Shown here one piece after another: positions 16,293 through 23,506 of a DNA stretch of 39,143 nt. Position 1 is the first letter of the stretch, and every line of letters begins with the position of its first letter. Both the position numbers and the translations under genes were made by a program. The stretch covers positions 1 through 39,143 of the forward strand of contig JAFQZQ010000022.1 of the NCBI GenBank assembly GCA_017405845.1, in the 5' to 3' direction. Below the pieces are notes generated by a model. That model was not told the DNA's origin and ran no database searches. It worked only from the letters and a program-made list of their open reading frames with translations. The DNA is from Mogibacterium sp. (GTDB lineage: Bacteria > Bacillota > Clostridia > Peptostreptococcales > Anaerovoracaceae).

Positions 16293-16769
16293 ATGAACGA
16301 AGCTGAAAAAAGAGGCCGCGCATACCTTGAAAGCAAGGGAATGAGCGACCGCATCATAGATTTTAAGAATACAGATATAACCGCAGAGAGCACCGCTCTC
16401 GCACTTAACGTAGATGTGGACCGCATCTGCAAGGGGCTTGCTTTTAAAGGCAAGGGCGGCACTGCGATCGTTGTCATCGCTTCGGGTAAGTCGCGCGTCA
16501 ATAACGGTATGTTCAGGAACGTCTTCGGATTCAGACCGACCATGCTGCCGGCTGAGCAGACCGAAGAACTGATCGGTCATATTGCCGGCACCATAAATCC
16601 CTTCTGTCTTAAGGACACAGCTAAGCTCTACCTGGATCTTTCGATAAGAAAACATGTGGGCGAGACGGTGTTCCCGGGCATAGGCGGTGAGGACTCCGTC
16701 GTTGAGCTCACACCTGATGAACTCGAAAAACTGTCAGACCCGGTCTGCTGGGTCAACGTTACCATCTGA
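16293..16769 (+). CDS. YbaK/EbsC-like aminoacyl-tRNA deacylase
   Basis: 158 residues of the YbaK/ProX editing fold. Visible hallmarks are the KGLAFKGKGG segment with the lysine conserved in deacylases, SRVNNGMFRN, and the closing FPGIGGEDSVVELTP. YbaK proteins hydrolyse Cys-tRNA(Pro) and related mischarged tRNAs in trans; which amino acid this one clears cannot be read from sequence. It has a GGGGA site nine bases before the ATG. Its stop is only 3 bp from the stop of a convergent minus-strand gene, with no evident terminator between them. Confidence 0.85.
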   Translation: MNEAEKRGRAYLESKGMSDRIIDFKNTDITAESTALALNVDVDRICKGLAFKGKGGTAIVVIASGKSRVNNGMFRNVFGFRPTMLPAEQTEELIGHIAGTINPFCLKDTAKLYLDLSIRKHVGETVFPGIGGEDSVVELTPDELEKLSDPVCWVNVTI

Positions 16770-16772
16770 CAA

Positions 16773-18284
16773 CTATTTTTTTACTACTTTTCTTGCGGTT
16801 CTGATGGCCTTTCCTGCGCAGACCAGTCTGCACAGGTGACATCCCACGCATTTGCTGCCTATAAGAATAGGCTTGCGTGTCTCGGGGTCGAATTTTATGG
16901 CCTGATGACCTCCGTCCATGCATGATATGTAGCATCTGCCGCATCCGCTGCAGAGTTCATAATCAAATACCGGGAACAGTATTGTATCTCTTTCGATGCT
17001 GTGATGATCGACTACCGTGCCTGCTGCACCGCCTATGAGATCCTGCAGCGATGCTATGCCCTTGCATTTCATATAGATCTCAAGACCTTCGATCAGATCA
17101 TCGATGATCCTGTAACCGTACTGCATTACGGCAGTTGTTACCTGCAGGCTTCCGGAGCCGAGAAGTATGAACTCGAGCGCATCGTGCCAGGTCTCTATTC
17201 CGCCCATTCCGCTTATGTGCATGCCGTCAAGTTCTTCGCATCTGGACAGATCCGAGATGAATCTCAGCGCTATCGGTTTTACCGCATTACCGGAGTAGCC
17301 GCCGATGATGGATTTGCCCCTTACGGCAGGCTCTGCCACGAGTGTATCAATATCTACGCCTGTGATGGAGTTGATAGTGTTGATGGCCGCGATACCGTCA
17401 GCTCCTCCGCGCTTTGCGGCGAGTGCGATCGGCACCATGTCTGTTATATTCGGCGTGAGCTTTGCAAGTACAGGCAGCGTCGTTCCCTTCTTGGTTGCTC
17501 TTGTGAACTTTTCCACCAGATCAGGTGACTGGCCTATCGTAACGCCAAGGTCATCATCCTCCATGTTCGGACATGAAAAGTTGCATTCGATCACCGATGC
17601 ACCGGCCTTTTCACATTTTGTCGCAAGGTCCGTCCACTCCTGCTCATTCTGCCCCATTATAGAGGCAACTATAACCTTTGTAGGGAATTCTTCTCTCAGC
17701 TTTTCGAAGATGTGCATGTTCTCTTCGACGCTGTGGTCGGAGAGCTGCTCGATGTTCTTGAACCCGCAGAAAGCGTTGGAGTGATGCCTTATAGCCGAGA
17801 ACCTCGGGGAAGTCTCATGCTGAGGAAAGCTGCAGATAGTCTTAAAAGAAGCTCCTGCCCATCCTGCCTCAAAGGCGCGTCTGCACATGTCATAAGAGCT
17901 TGCGACTACCGACGACGACAGCAGGAAAGGGTTCTCCAGCTTTATTCCGCAGATATCAGTCGACAGATCAACCTTCGCTATCTTGCTTTTTGGAAGATAG
18001 CCGGCATTCTCCTTCACCTGCATCAGGACTTCCCGGATCTCAACCGGAGTATTCCTCTCTTCAAGCACACAGGCCTTTTGGCATGGAGCATTGCAGTACG
18101 TGCAGTCGCAGCTCAGCTGACTGACTGCACCGATATAATTCCTGAAGTACAATGATCTGAGGATATTGCCTACATCAGCATGCTGCGGACAGGTCTTTGT
18201 ACAAGGCGGATCAAGGCAGATCATACATTTGCTTACTTCGGATTTATCGAAAATCGAAACAAATTTTTCAACGTTGTGATCCAT
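16773..18284 (-). CDS. Dihydropyrimidine dehydrogenase-like (PreA-type) iron-sulfur flavoprotein without NADPH/FAD module
   Basis: From the ATG at 18284, eight bases after GGAGGTG, the product has 503 residues. Residues 15-75 hold cysteines 20, 23, 28 and 32 in the spacing of the first N-terminal cluster of mammalian DPD, then Cys59, 61, 64, 68 and 72. Residues 105-420 form an FMN-binding DHOD-like barrel with the catalytic cysteine in NFSCPN (Cys238) and Asn302-Thr303. Residues 441-491 hold two 4Fe-4S motifs (Cys445/448/451/455 and 479/482/485/489). DPD reduces uracil and thymine, but the FAD and NADPH domains that separate these parts in DPD are missing. Electrons may come from ferredoxin or a separate PreT-like subunit not seen here. 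The substrate is uncertain. Confidence 0.82.
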   Translation of the reverse strand: MDHNVEKFVSIFDKSEVSKCMICLDPPCTKTCPQHADVGNILRSLYFRNYIGAVSQLSCDCTYCNAPCQKACVLEERNTPVEIREVLMQVKENAGYLPKSKIAKVDLSTDICGIKLENPFLLSSSVVASSYDMCRRAFEAGWAGASFKTICSFPQHETSPRFSAIRHHSNAFCGFKNIEQLSDHSVEENMHIFEKLREEFPTKVIVASIMGQNEQEWTDLATKCEKAGASVIECNFSCPNMEDDDLGVTIGQSPDLVEKFTRATKKGTTLPVLAKLTPNITDMVPIALAAKRGGADGIAAINTINSITGVDIDTLVAEPAVRGKSIIGGYSGNAVKPIALRFISDLSRCEELDGMHISGMGGIETWHDALEFILLGSGSLQVTTAVMQYGYRIIDDLIEGLEIYMKCKGIASLQDLIGGAAGTVVDHHSIERDTILFPVFDYELCSGCGRCYISCMDGGHQAIKFDPETRKPILIGSKCVGCHLCRLVCAGKAIRTARKVVKK

Positions 18285-18332
18285 GTGTCCTTCACCTCCG
18301 TGATAACAGGTTGGGGAATAATGATTGTTAAC

Positions 18333-18361
18333 CGTATAATACATCATAAGGCATTTGTTAA
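18333..18361 (-). promoter_or_regulatory. Promoter for the PreA-like gene (minus strand)
   Basis: Reading the minus strand, TTAACA (18361-18356) and TATACG (18338-18333) are separated by 17 bp and lie about 50 bp before the start codon. Confidence 0.5.
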
Positions 18362-18384
18362 AAAGAAAAAACGTGTGCTATACT
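18355..18384 (+). promoter_or_regulatory. Promoter for the SDR gene (plus strand)
   Basis: TTGTTA at 18355-18360 and TATACT at 18379-18384 are 18 bp apart, 48 bp before the SDR start. Its -35 overlaps the -35 of the divergent minus-strand promoter, so the two may compete. Confidence 0.5.
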
Positions 18385-18431
18385 CCACTCATAAATAGAA
18401 ATGGACTATTGATTGAAGTGAGAAAAAGAAT

Positions 18432-19241
18432 ATGAAAAATCTGTACGGAAAAAATGTGTTTGTGACCGGAGCTTCGTCCGGCATAGGCCGTGCGTGTGCC
18501 AGGATGTTTGCGCAGAATGGCTGTGATGTCACGGGCGTTTCGAGAAATACTGAAGAAAAGACGGAGCACTTTGCCGGGGGAGGAAGCCTCACGCTGAGGA
18601 AACTGGATGTAACCGATGAGCGGGCGACCAGAGAATTCATCGAGGGCCTCTCTTGCGTGGACATAGCTATACTTTGTGCGGGAATGGGAGTTGCCGGTCC
18701 TGCCGAAACGGCTCCTTCCGATCTGACCAGAAAGCAGATGGAGGTCAACTACTTCGGCACGCTTAACGCAGCGCAGCCGTGCCTTACGAAGATGCGTGAA
18801 AAAGGCAATGGCCTCCTGATGATTATCGGATCCATCGCAGGCAGAGTGTCGATACCTATGCAGAGCCAGTACTCTGCAAGCAAGTATGCCCTTGAAGCAT
18901 TCACCGACGCGGTCCGCATGGAGATGAAGCAGTACGGTGTTAAAGCCTGCATCATTGAGCCCGGAGACACCAAAACAGGGTTCACTGCTGCGAGGGAGAC
19001 TCAGGATGACTCCGGTTATGGCAGCGTTCTTGAAAAAAGCGTCGCGAAGATGGCGGCAGACGAACAGAACGGCAAATCTCCTGATAGTGTCGCGAGGGTG
19101 GCGCTTGCTCTTGCTGCAAGAAAAAACCCTCCGGCAAGAGTGCCTGTAGGGCTCGATTATAAGGCTCTGATGGTGCTGCTGCGCTTGATTCCAGACAGGG
19201 GCAAGGAGTTCATACTCCGCAAACTGTACCTTCCAAAATGA
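18432..19241 (+). CDS. Short-chain dehydrogenase/reductase
   Basis: A 269-residue classical SDR. The NAD(P)-binding TGASSGIG is at 12-19, and the catalytic triad is Ser134, Tyr147 and Lys151 in the YSASK block; CAGMGVAG stands for the usual NNAG-type strand. The protein oxidises or reduces a carbonyl or alcohol substrate that cannot be named. It is monocistronic: its own promoter lies upstream and a strong hairpin with a T-run follows. The ribosome binding site (AAGTGAGAAAAAG) is weak. It is divergent from the PreA-like gene, which may hint at a shared role, but nothing else supports that. Confidence 0.9.
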   Translation: MKNLYGKNVFVTGASSGIGRACARMFAQNGCDVTGVSRNTEEKTEHFAGGGSLTLRKLDVTDERATREFIEGLSCVDIAILCAGMGVAGPAETAPSDLTRKQMEVNYFGTLNAAQPCLTKMREKGNGLLMIIGSIAGRVSIPMQSQYSASKYALEAFTDAVRMEMKQYGVKACIIEPGDTKTGFTAARETQDDSGYGSVLEKSVAKMAADEQNGKSPDSVARVALALAARKNPPARVPVGLDYKALMVLLRLIPDRGKEFILRKLYLPK

Positions 19242-19247
19242 TTTACA

Positions 19248-19266
19248 GGCACTCTACATGGAGTGC
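19248..19266 (+). repeat. Direct repeat copy 1 (19 bp, hairpin-forming)
   Basis: The sequence GGCACTCTACATGGAGTGC is found here and, identical and in the same orientation, at 19769-19787. Its GCACTC and GAGTGC arms can form a small hairpin. The two copies bracket 502 bp with no credible gene. Confidence 0.8.
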
Positions 19267-19282
19267 CCTCCAAAATACAGAC

Positions 19283-19314
19283 AAAGCCTCGATCAAAAGG
19301 TCGAGGCTTTTTTT
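19283..19314 (+). terminator. Terminator after the SDR gene
   Basis: AAAGCCTCGA (19283-19292) pairs with TCGAGGCTTT (19301-19310) and is followed by TTTT. It is the clearest terminator in the island. Confidence 0.85.
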
Positions 19315-19360
19315 ATAACTGAATTCTAATAACTGAATTTGTTACGCACATCAGGAAATC

Positions 19361-19389
19361 AGGCACGAAGCACTAAAATCTTCGTGCCT
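19361..19389. other. Perfect 10-bp inverted repeat inside the island
   Basis: AGGCACGAAG (19361-19370) and CTTCGTGCCT (19380-19389) are fully complementary around a 9-base loop. There is no T-run on either side, so it is unlikely to be a simple terminator; part of a structured RNA or an element end is possible. Confidence 0.45.
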
Positions 19390-19724
19390 ATCATTCAATA
19401 TCGGCATCACAATAACGAACCGTCCTACAATGTGGCTTTGCGGAAAAGATAGCGTTGCATAATTATTCGCGACTACAAGGGGCTCGCGCATAAATAATCT
19501 ATTGAACATGGCAGGCGTTCAGGTTCGAACCACAACATATAAAAAAGCTGTCGTTTCGGAGTGGGTCGGAAGAGAAAAAGTTCGTCACTGCGATCCGGTT
19601 TAAGCTTTATGATGACGAATTTCTTCGTGCTCAAAAGCAGGAATTGCCAGTTCGCATACGAACTGATCTTATCCACTCGTATACATCTGCTCTGCCCGGC
19701 TTTCAGGGAATTTCAGGCAATTGA

Positions 19725-19757
19725 AAAGTCCGGGCTGGAACAAGTCCGGACTTTGTT
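19725..19757. terminator. Hairpin downstream of proC, possibly bidirectional terminator
   Basis: AAAGTCCGG (19725-19733) pairs with CCGGACTTT (19746-19754). On the minus strand the stem is followed by TTTTCAATT, which suits the end of proC transcription; on the plus strand a short GTTT follows. Confidence 0.5.
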
Positions 19758-19768
19758 TCTAATCTGTT

Positions 19769-19787
19769 GGCACTCTACATGGAGTGC
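19769..19787 (+). repeat. Direct repeat copy 2 (19 bp), overlapping the proC 3' end
   Basis: This copy is identical to 19248-19266. It is followed by a run of seven T, so on the plus strand it reads as a terminator (GCACTC/GAGTGC stem). On the minus strand it encodes the last codons and stop of proC. Confidence 0.8.
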
Positions 19788-20581
19788 TTTTTTTCTATTA
19801 TCTTATCGATCGCGTGGATCAGCGAATTCCTGAAGCCGGTCTCTTCAAGCGCGCTGATGCCTACTATAGTTGTTCCACCCGGAGTACAGATCGCATCCTT
19901 AAGTTCGCCCGGGTGCTTTCCGCTTTCCATCATGTACTTTGCGGTGCCGATCATCATCTGCGGCACTATTTTATATGCCTGAGCTCTGGTCATGCCGTTC
20001 TTCACAAGGCCGTCCGCCATAGCTTCGATGAACACGTCGACAAACGCCGGAGCGCATCCCGCGCCGGTTCCTCCAAGGGAAAGGAGCTCGGGGCTGAAGT
20101 ATTCGATTCGCGCAATCTGCCCGAAAACACCTTCAAAAAGCTCCAGCTGCTCTGGTGTGAGCGAGTGCGTGGACTCCGCCACAATGATTCCCTCACCGAT
20201 TGCGATCGGCGTGTTCGGAATGGTACTTATGTGGTGGTAACCCTCGCCAAGGTAGCTGACGTAGCGAGTGTAATCGATGCTTGCAGCGATGGAAAAGATA
20301 GGCTTGCCCTTGAGAGCGTCGGCTGCAGCCTTCACAACGGCTTCAACCTGCTGTGGAAGCACTCCGATTACCACGATATCGCTCGCCTTTGCGACTTCCT
20401 CCGCATTTGAGCATGCATTTATACCGCGCTGCTCGCACCTCTCGCGAAGCCTGTCCATGTTTCTTGCACAGGCGTAGATCGACGAAGGATCAACTACCTT
20501 CTTCAGGAGAAGACCGTCGCATATCGCGCTCGCCATGCTGCCGAACCCGATAAATCCAATTCGAGCTTTACTGAAATCCAT
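19775..20581 (-). CDS. proC: Pyrroline-5-carboxylate reductase
   Basis: 268 residues from the ATG at 20581. An ATG four codons upstream (20593) is rejected because the AAAGG site would touch it with no spacing. The N terminus is a Rossmann NAD(P) motif (IGFIGFGSMASAI), followed by VIGVLPQQVE, NTPIAIGEG and the C-terminal dimerisation block GTGAGCAPAFVDVFIEAMADG-like at about residues 155-175. The enzyme makes proline from pyrroline-5-carboxylate. It stands alone on the minus strand and its last codons lie within the 19-bp repeat. Together with the cyclodeaminase candidate at 7667-8779 the window encodes two possible routes ending in proline. Confidence 0.94.
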   Translation of the reverse strand: MDFSKARIGFIGFGSMASAICDGLLLKKVVDPSSIYACARNMDRLRERCEQRGINACSNAEEVAKASDIVVIGVLPQQVEAVVKAAADALKGKPIFSIAASIDYTRYVSYLGEGYHHISTIPNTPIAIGEGIIVAESTHSLTPEQLELFEGVFGQIARIEYFSPELLSLGGTGAGCAPAFVDVFIEAMADGLVKNGMTRAQAYKIVPQMMIGTAKYMMESGKHPGELKDAICTPGGTTIVGISALEETGFRNSLIHAIDKIIEKKHSM

Positions 20582-20615
20582 AGACGCCACCATCCTTTCA
20601 AGCTGTATCGATATT

Positions 20616-20644
20616 CTATCATGAAGAGGCGGATGTGTTATAAT
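20616..20644 (+). promoter_or_regulatory. Possible promoter for the 20692 gene set
   Basis: A consensus TATAAT is at 20639-20644; the best -35 at 17-bp spacing is a weak CTATCA (20616-20621). It lies 48 bp before the first small gene of a long plus-strand run, in the gap divergent from proC. Confidence 0.4.
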
Positions 20645-20691
20645 GTTTTCGACCGCATTAATGGCTTCGCCGTATGGTAAGGGGCTTATGT

Positions 20692-20853
20692 ATGGAATTT
20701 TTAGCTGAAATTCTTGTTGAACTGGTATTGGCGCTCGCCATCTTTCTCTTCGGCTGGTGCGTCAGGCACAAAAGCATAACTTTGGCGATTCTGGCAATTG
20801 CGCTGGTGGTAATTGACATTTTCGCTCTGTTTAAGCTGGGCGTTTTGAATTGA
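20692..20853 (+). CDS. Small membrane protein, 53 aa, unknown function
   Basis: ATG 20692 follows AAGGGG by seven bases and opens a 53-residue frame. Two hydrophobic stretches (about 3-20 and 27-46) are separated by a short basic loop WCVRHKS, giving a hairpin membrane protein. The stop overlaps the ribosome binding site of the next gene, so the frame is likely real. I do not recognise the family. Confidence 0.65.
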   Translation: MEFLAEILVELVLALAIFLFGWCVRHKSITLAILAIALVVIDIFALFKLGVLN

Positions 20854-20866
20854 AGGAGATCGTATA

Positions 20867-21160
20867 GTGGCAGACGGCAAGTGGGTGATGACAGAAGAAG
20901 ATTCAAAGAGGGTCGACCTTACACACAGTGGCTCCGGTTTGCAGAACATGCACAAGCTGCCTAACTATGGCATGCACAAGGCAGTAGACGACCGCGATGG
21001 CAAGGCTGACACAAGGTGTGCTTTCTGCGGATCGGAGGATATGCAGTCGGGATTCGGAGGCTTTGGAGAAGGATTCGGATACAGGTCTTTTAAGTGCAGA
21101 ACCTGCGGAGGCACGACCGACTTCGTATATAAAGATGAAATAGGCAAATACTTTAAATAA
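20867..21160 (+). CDS. Small zinc-ribbon protein, 97 aa, unknown function
   Basis: The frame starts at GTG 20867, seven bases after AAGGAGAT. The protein has a polar N-terminal half and a C-terminal zinc ribbon built from CAFC and CRTC (two C-x2-C knuckles about 30 residues apart), separated by a Gly/Phe-rich loop. Such ribbons bind one zinc ion and often mediate nucleic-acid or protein contacts. It is followed 2 bp later by trmL, so a link to RNA modification is possible but unsupported otherwise. Confidence 0.75.
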   Translation: MADGKWVMTEEDSKRVDLTHSGSGLQNMHKLPNYGMHKAVDDRDGKADTRCAFCGSEDMQSGFGGFGEGFGYRSFKCRTCGGTTDFVYKDEIGKYFK

Positions 21161-21162
21161 AA

Positions 21163-21633
21163 ATGGCAATACACATTGTACTGGTAGAACCTGAAATACC
21201 GCCTAACACGGGCAACATAGCCAGAACGGCAGCTGCGACAGACAGCGTGCTGCATCTGGTGAAGCCTCTGGGCTTCAGTCTGGACGAAAAAAGTCTCAGA
21301 CGCGCCGGCCTCGACTACTGGCCGTACGTGTCACTTGAGGTACATGAAAGCTTTGATGAATTCCTTGAAAAGTACAAAGGTCGCCGCATGTGGCTCTCGA
21401 CTACGAAGGGCGACAAGCTGTATACCGAGGCAGACTTCCGGGATGAGGACATGATCCTTTTCGGACGTGAAACTGCCGGCCTGCCGAGAGATTTTATCGA
21501 GGCAAACAAGGAGTGGGCCATCCGTATCCCTATGAGCAGGGATACGAGGCTCAGATCGTTCAACCTTTCGAATGCCGCGAATATAGTGCTGTTTGAGGCA
21601 CTTCGCCAGCTGGACTTTCCCGGGCTCGAATAA
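21163..21633 (+). CDS. trmL: tRNA (cytidine(34)-2'-O)-methyltransferase, TrmL family
   Basis: 156 residues of the compact SPOUT class. The start IHIVLVEPEIPPNTGNIAR is the family signature, and the trefoil-knot SAM site is formed by LFGRETAGLP and IPMSRDTRLRSFNLSNAA. TrmL methylates the wobble ribose of tRNA(Leu) species in bacteria. Length agrees with the family. It has little room for its own ribosome binding site and probably depends on read-in from the zinc-ribbon gene. Confidence 0.95.
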   Translation: MAIHIVLVEPEIPPNTGNIARTAAATDSVLHLVKPLGFSLDEKSLRRAGLDYWPYVSLEVHESFDEFLEKYKGRRMWLSTTKGDKLYTEADFRDEDMILFGRETAGLPRDFIEANKEWAIRIPMSRDTRLRSFNLSNAANIVLFEALRQLDFPGLE

Positions 21634-21664
21634 AAGTAGTATTATATGAAACGAGGTGACAGAT

Positions 21665-21814
21665 ATGAAGAAGTTTAATGCAGATTATTTCAAGGACTGG
21701 GACTATAAAAAGCACACCAGATTCTGCACGGCGCTGTATCTTGCGCTGTACGCCTTTGACATGACCTTCTCATATTTTATAATCAAGAAGGTTTCAGAGA
21801 AGGCCTATAAATAA
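21665..21814 (+). CDS. Small protein with one membrane segment, 49 aa
   Basis: ATG 21665 is five bases after GAGGTGA and the stop overlaps the start of the next gene (TAATG at 21812-21816). The N-terminal half is polar and aromatic (FNADYFKDWDYKKH), followed by a likely membrane helix rich in Leu, Tyr and Phe and a lysine-rich tail. I do not recognise it; the coupling suggests it works with the following membrane protein. Confidence 0.65.
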   Translation: MKKFNADYFKDWDYKKHTRFCTALYLALYAFDMTFSYFIIKKVSEKAYK

Positions 21815-22293
21815 TGGATGAAAATTACAAGGACTACACTTTGGGACTGGTGCTGTTTGACAGCGTCCCGGTCGTATTGTTTCTTATAAGCGGACTGCTG
21901 ATATATTCGCACTTCAGCAGCGGTATATTTCTGGCATCGGTCATAGCGATGTTTCTGGGCGGCGCAAACAAGGTGCTTTGGAAGCTCATCGTTGTGAAGG
22001 ATAAAAAAGATGTCAGTATTCTTACAAAAGCATTCCGAGTGCTTATGTTCGGGGGTTTTGGGGTGATGATACTGTCGGTCATTCTCAGAATCAACCAGGG
22101 TGTTCTGGGAGACCTCGTCCGCGGTTTTACATCCATGCCATCGATGCTGTTGTTTATCACCGGTATCGCAGGTATGTGTGTGATGGGATATCTCGGAAGC
22201 CACATGGATACGAGTGCAAGGTCAAATTGGATAGAAGAGGCGGTCAATTCTGCTTCGCAGCTGGCGGTCATGATCGGACTGTTGTTGCTGTGA
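21814..22293 (+). CDS. Integral membrane protein, about four helices, unknown function
   Basis: 159 residues beginning at the ATG that overlaps the stop of the preceding small gene. Hydrophobic segments lie at about 15-32, 38-54, 72-92 and 108-128, with a further hydrophobic C terminus. A lysine/aspartate-rich loop (VKDKKDVS) separates helices two and three. No catalytic motif or known transporter signature was recognised. It is adjacent to a TM2-domain gene in the same run. Confidence 0.75.
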   Translation: MDENYKDYTLGLVLFDSVPVVLFLISGLLIYSHFSSGIFLASVIAMFLGGANKVLWKLIVVKDKKDVSILTKAFRVLMFGGFGVMILSVILRINQGVLGDLVRGFTSMPSMLLFITGIAGMCVMGYLGSHMDTSARSNWIEEAVNSASQLAVMIGLLLL

Positions 22294-22320
22294 ATGCTGA
22301 ATAAAGAAGAGGGTATACAT

Positions 22321-22902
22321 ATGACAACAGAAGAACAGGCAAAATCATTGGAATTCGTAGACGGTTATACTGATGAGATAACAGATGAACTGTCAGAAGA
22401 CGGAGGAACGGCAGAAGCCAAGGTGCCGGAGCAGGAGAATGAAATCAAGTACGATGTCGATCTCGAGAACAACATCGAGTTCGAAGTCGAAACTGAACCT
22501 GCGCCGCAGCCACAGCCTTATGAGGAGACCGTTACCGAAGAGGTCACCGAGGAGTATACATATGACCCGGGCTACGGTCAGAACTATAATCGTGGATATG
22601 GCTACGGCCAGGGATACAATCGCGGCTATGGTTACAACCGCGGCTATAACCGCAGAAGAAAAGCTGCCAGAAGCTGCAACAAGCACATCTTCACCTGGAT
22701 ATTCTCATTTGTATTGGGAATGTACGGTGTCGACAGGTTTGCGCGCGGTCAGATCGGACTCGGCCTGCTCAAACTTATGACGTTCGGCGGCTTCGGATTC
22801 TGGTATCTGGCCGATGTAATCGTTGCAGTACTGCAGTCTTATGTGGGGCCATACCGCGACGGAGAAGATCTGCAGTTTGATGTTTTAGGAAGATACGTTT
22901 AA
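22321..22902 (+). CDS. TM2-domain protein with acidic N terminus and Gly-Tyr-Asn-Arg repeats
   Basis: 193 residues from ATG 22321, preceded by GAGGG; an ATG at 22294 lacks a site and is less likely. Residues 1-80 are strongly acidic. Residues about 82-113 contain several imperfect copies of a NRGYGYGQGY-type unit followed by arginines. The rest is a TM2 domain, two membrane helices around a turn with GMYGVDRFARGQ and FGFWYLADVI. TM2 domains occur in many bacterial membrane proteins with undefined roles. The GY-rich segment could mediate low-complexity self-association; this is a guess. Confidence 0.85.
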   Translation: MTTEEQAKSLEFVDGYTDEITDELSEDGGTAEAKVPEQENEIKYDVDLENNIEFEVETEPAPQPQPYEETVTEEVTEEYTYDPGYGQNYNRGYGYGQGYNRGYGYNRGYNRRRKAARSCNKHIFTWIFSFVLGMYGVDRFARGQIGLGLLKLMTFGGFGFWYLADVIVAVLQSYVGPYRDGEDLQFDVLGRYV

Positions 22903-22921
22903 CTGAAAGGGGACGGGAATA

Positions 22922-23491
22922 ATGCTAACTCTTGAAAGAGCAAAAGAACTTAACGATGCAGTTGTAACCGAGGAGCACCTCAGGCTCCATGCGCTGAACG
23001 TGATGGCAGCAATGGGCGCGATGGCAGAACACTTCGGAGAAGACAAAGAGCACTGGATGGCGGTCGGATATCTGCACGACTATGACTACGAGCAGTATCC
23101 TGAGGAGCACCTCCTGCACACTGAGCAGCCACTGCTCGACGCCGGTGTGGATCCGGAGGATGTTCGTGCTATACTCGCACATGGCTACGGCCTGATAAAC
23201 GACATAGAGCCTCTCACAAACATGGAGAAATCGCTCTATACAGTTGATGAACTTACGGGAATCATTCAGGCGTACGCCATTCTCAGAGGAGAGGGCATCA
23301 TCGGCATGCAGCCGAAGGGCTTCATGAAGAGATTCAAAGACAAGAGATTCGCTGCCAAATGCGATCGTGAGCTTATAAAAAACGGCTGTGAAATGCTCGG
23401 AATGGAGCTCCGCGATGTAGCTGAAATCTGCATCAGAGGAATGGAAGAACATGCGGAGGAGCTCGGCCTGCTCGGCAAAGAAGCCGAATAG
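22922..23491 (+). CDS. HD-domain hydrolase
   Basis: 189 residues behind AAAGGGG. The HD signature is GYLHDYDY (His52, Asp53), with an upstream histidine in EEHLRLHAL and a downstream one in ILAHGYG, together forming the metal site of this phosphohydrolase superfamily. Likely substrates are nucleotides or phosphomonoesters, but subfamily members of this size are mostly uncharacterised. The EamA transporter gene follows after 15 bp. Confidence 0.85.
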   Translation: MLTLERAKELNDAVVTEEHLRLHALNVMAAMGAMAEHFGEDKEHWMAVGYLHDYDYEQYPEEHLLHTEQPLLDAGVDPEDVRAILAHGYGLINDIEPLTNMEKSLYTVDELTGIIQAYAILRGEGIIGMQPKGFMKRFKDKRFAAKCDRELIKNGCEMLGMELRDVAEICIRGMEEHAEELGLLGKEAE

Positions 23492-23506
23492 CCGGAAAAC
23501 ACAGGG

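Larger units (their letters stand above)
19267..19768. other. Gene-free, hairpin-rich island between 19-bp direct repeats
   Basis: No convincing gene is present: the two short open frames on either strand lack ribosome binding sites. The island carries at least five inverted repeats: 19283-19310, 19361-19389, 19581-19619 (TTCGTCA/TGACGAA), 19648-19665 (CAGTTCG/CGAACTG with a 4-base loop) and 19725-19754. It could be a degraded mobile element, an intergenic repeat, or a structured RNA; the sequence alone does not decide. Confidence 0.5.

Noticed and set aside
17569..17576. Suspected loss of the catalytic cysteine in the DPD-like protein, from the changed GQ-loop
   Set aside because: Careful alignment places the catalytic cysteine of DPD in NLSCP, which is present here as NFSCPN (Cys238). 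The changed residues lie in the following loop.
19529..19538. GGTTCGAACC, resembling a tRNA T-loop
   Set aside because: The flanking bases do not form a T-stem, and no acceptor, D or anticodon arms can be drawn around it. It is a simple 10-bp palindrome.
19473..19833. Short frames of 67 (minus) and 90 (plus) codons in the island
   Set aside because: Neither has a ribosome binding site; the plus frame runs over a terminator and into proC, and both have odd compositions unlike neighbouring proteins.
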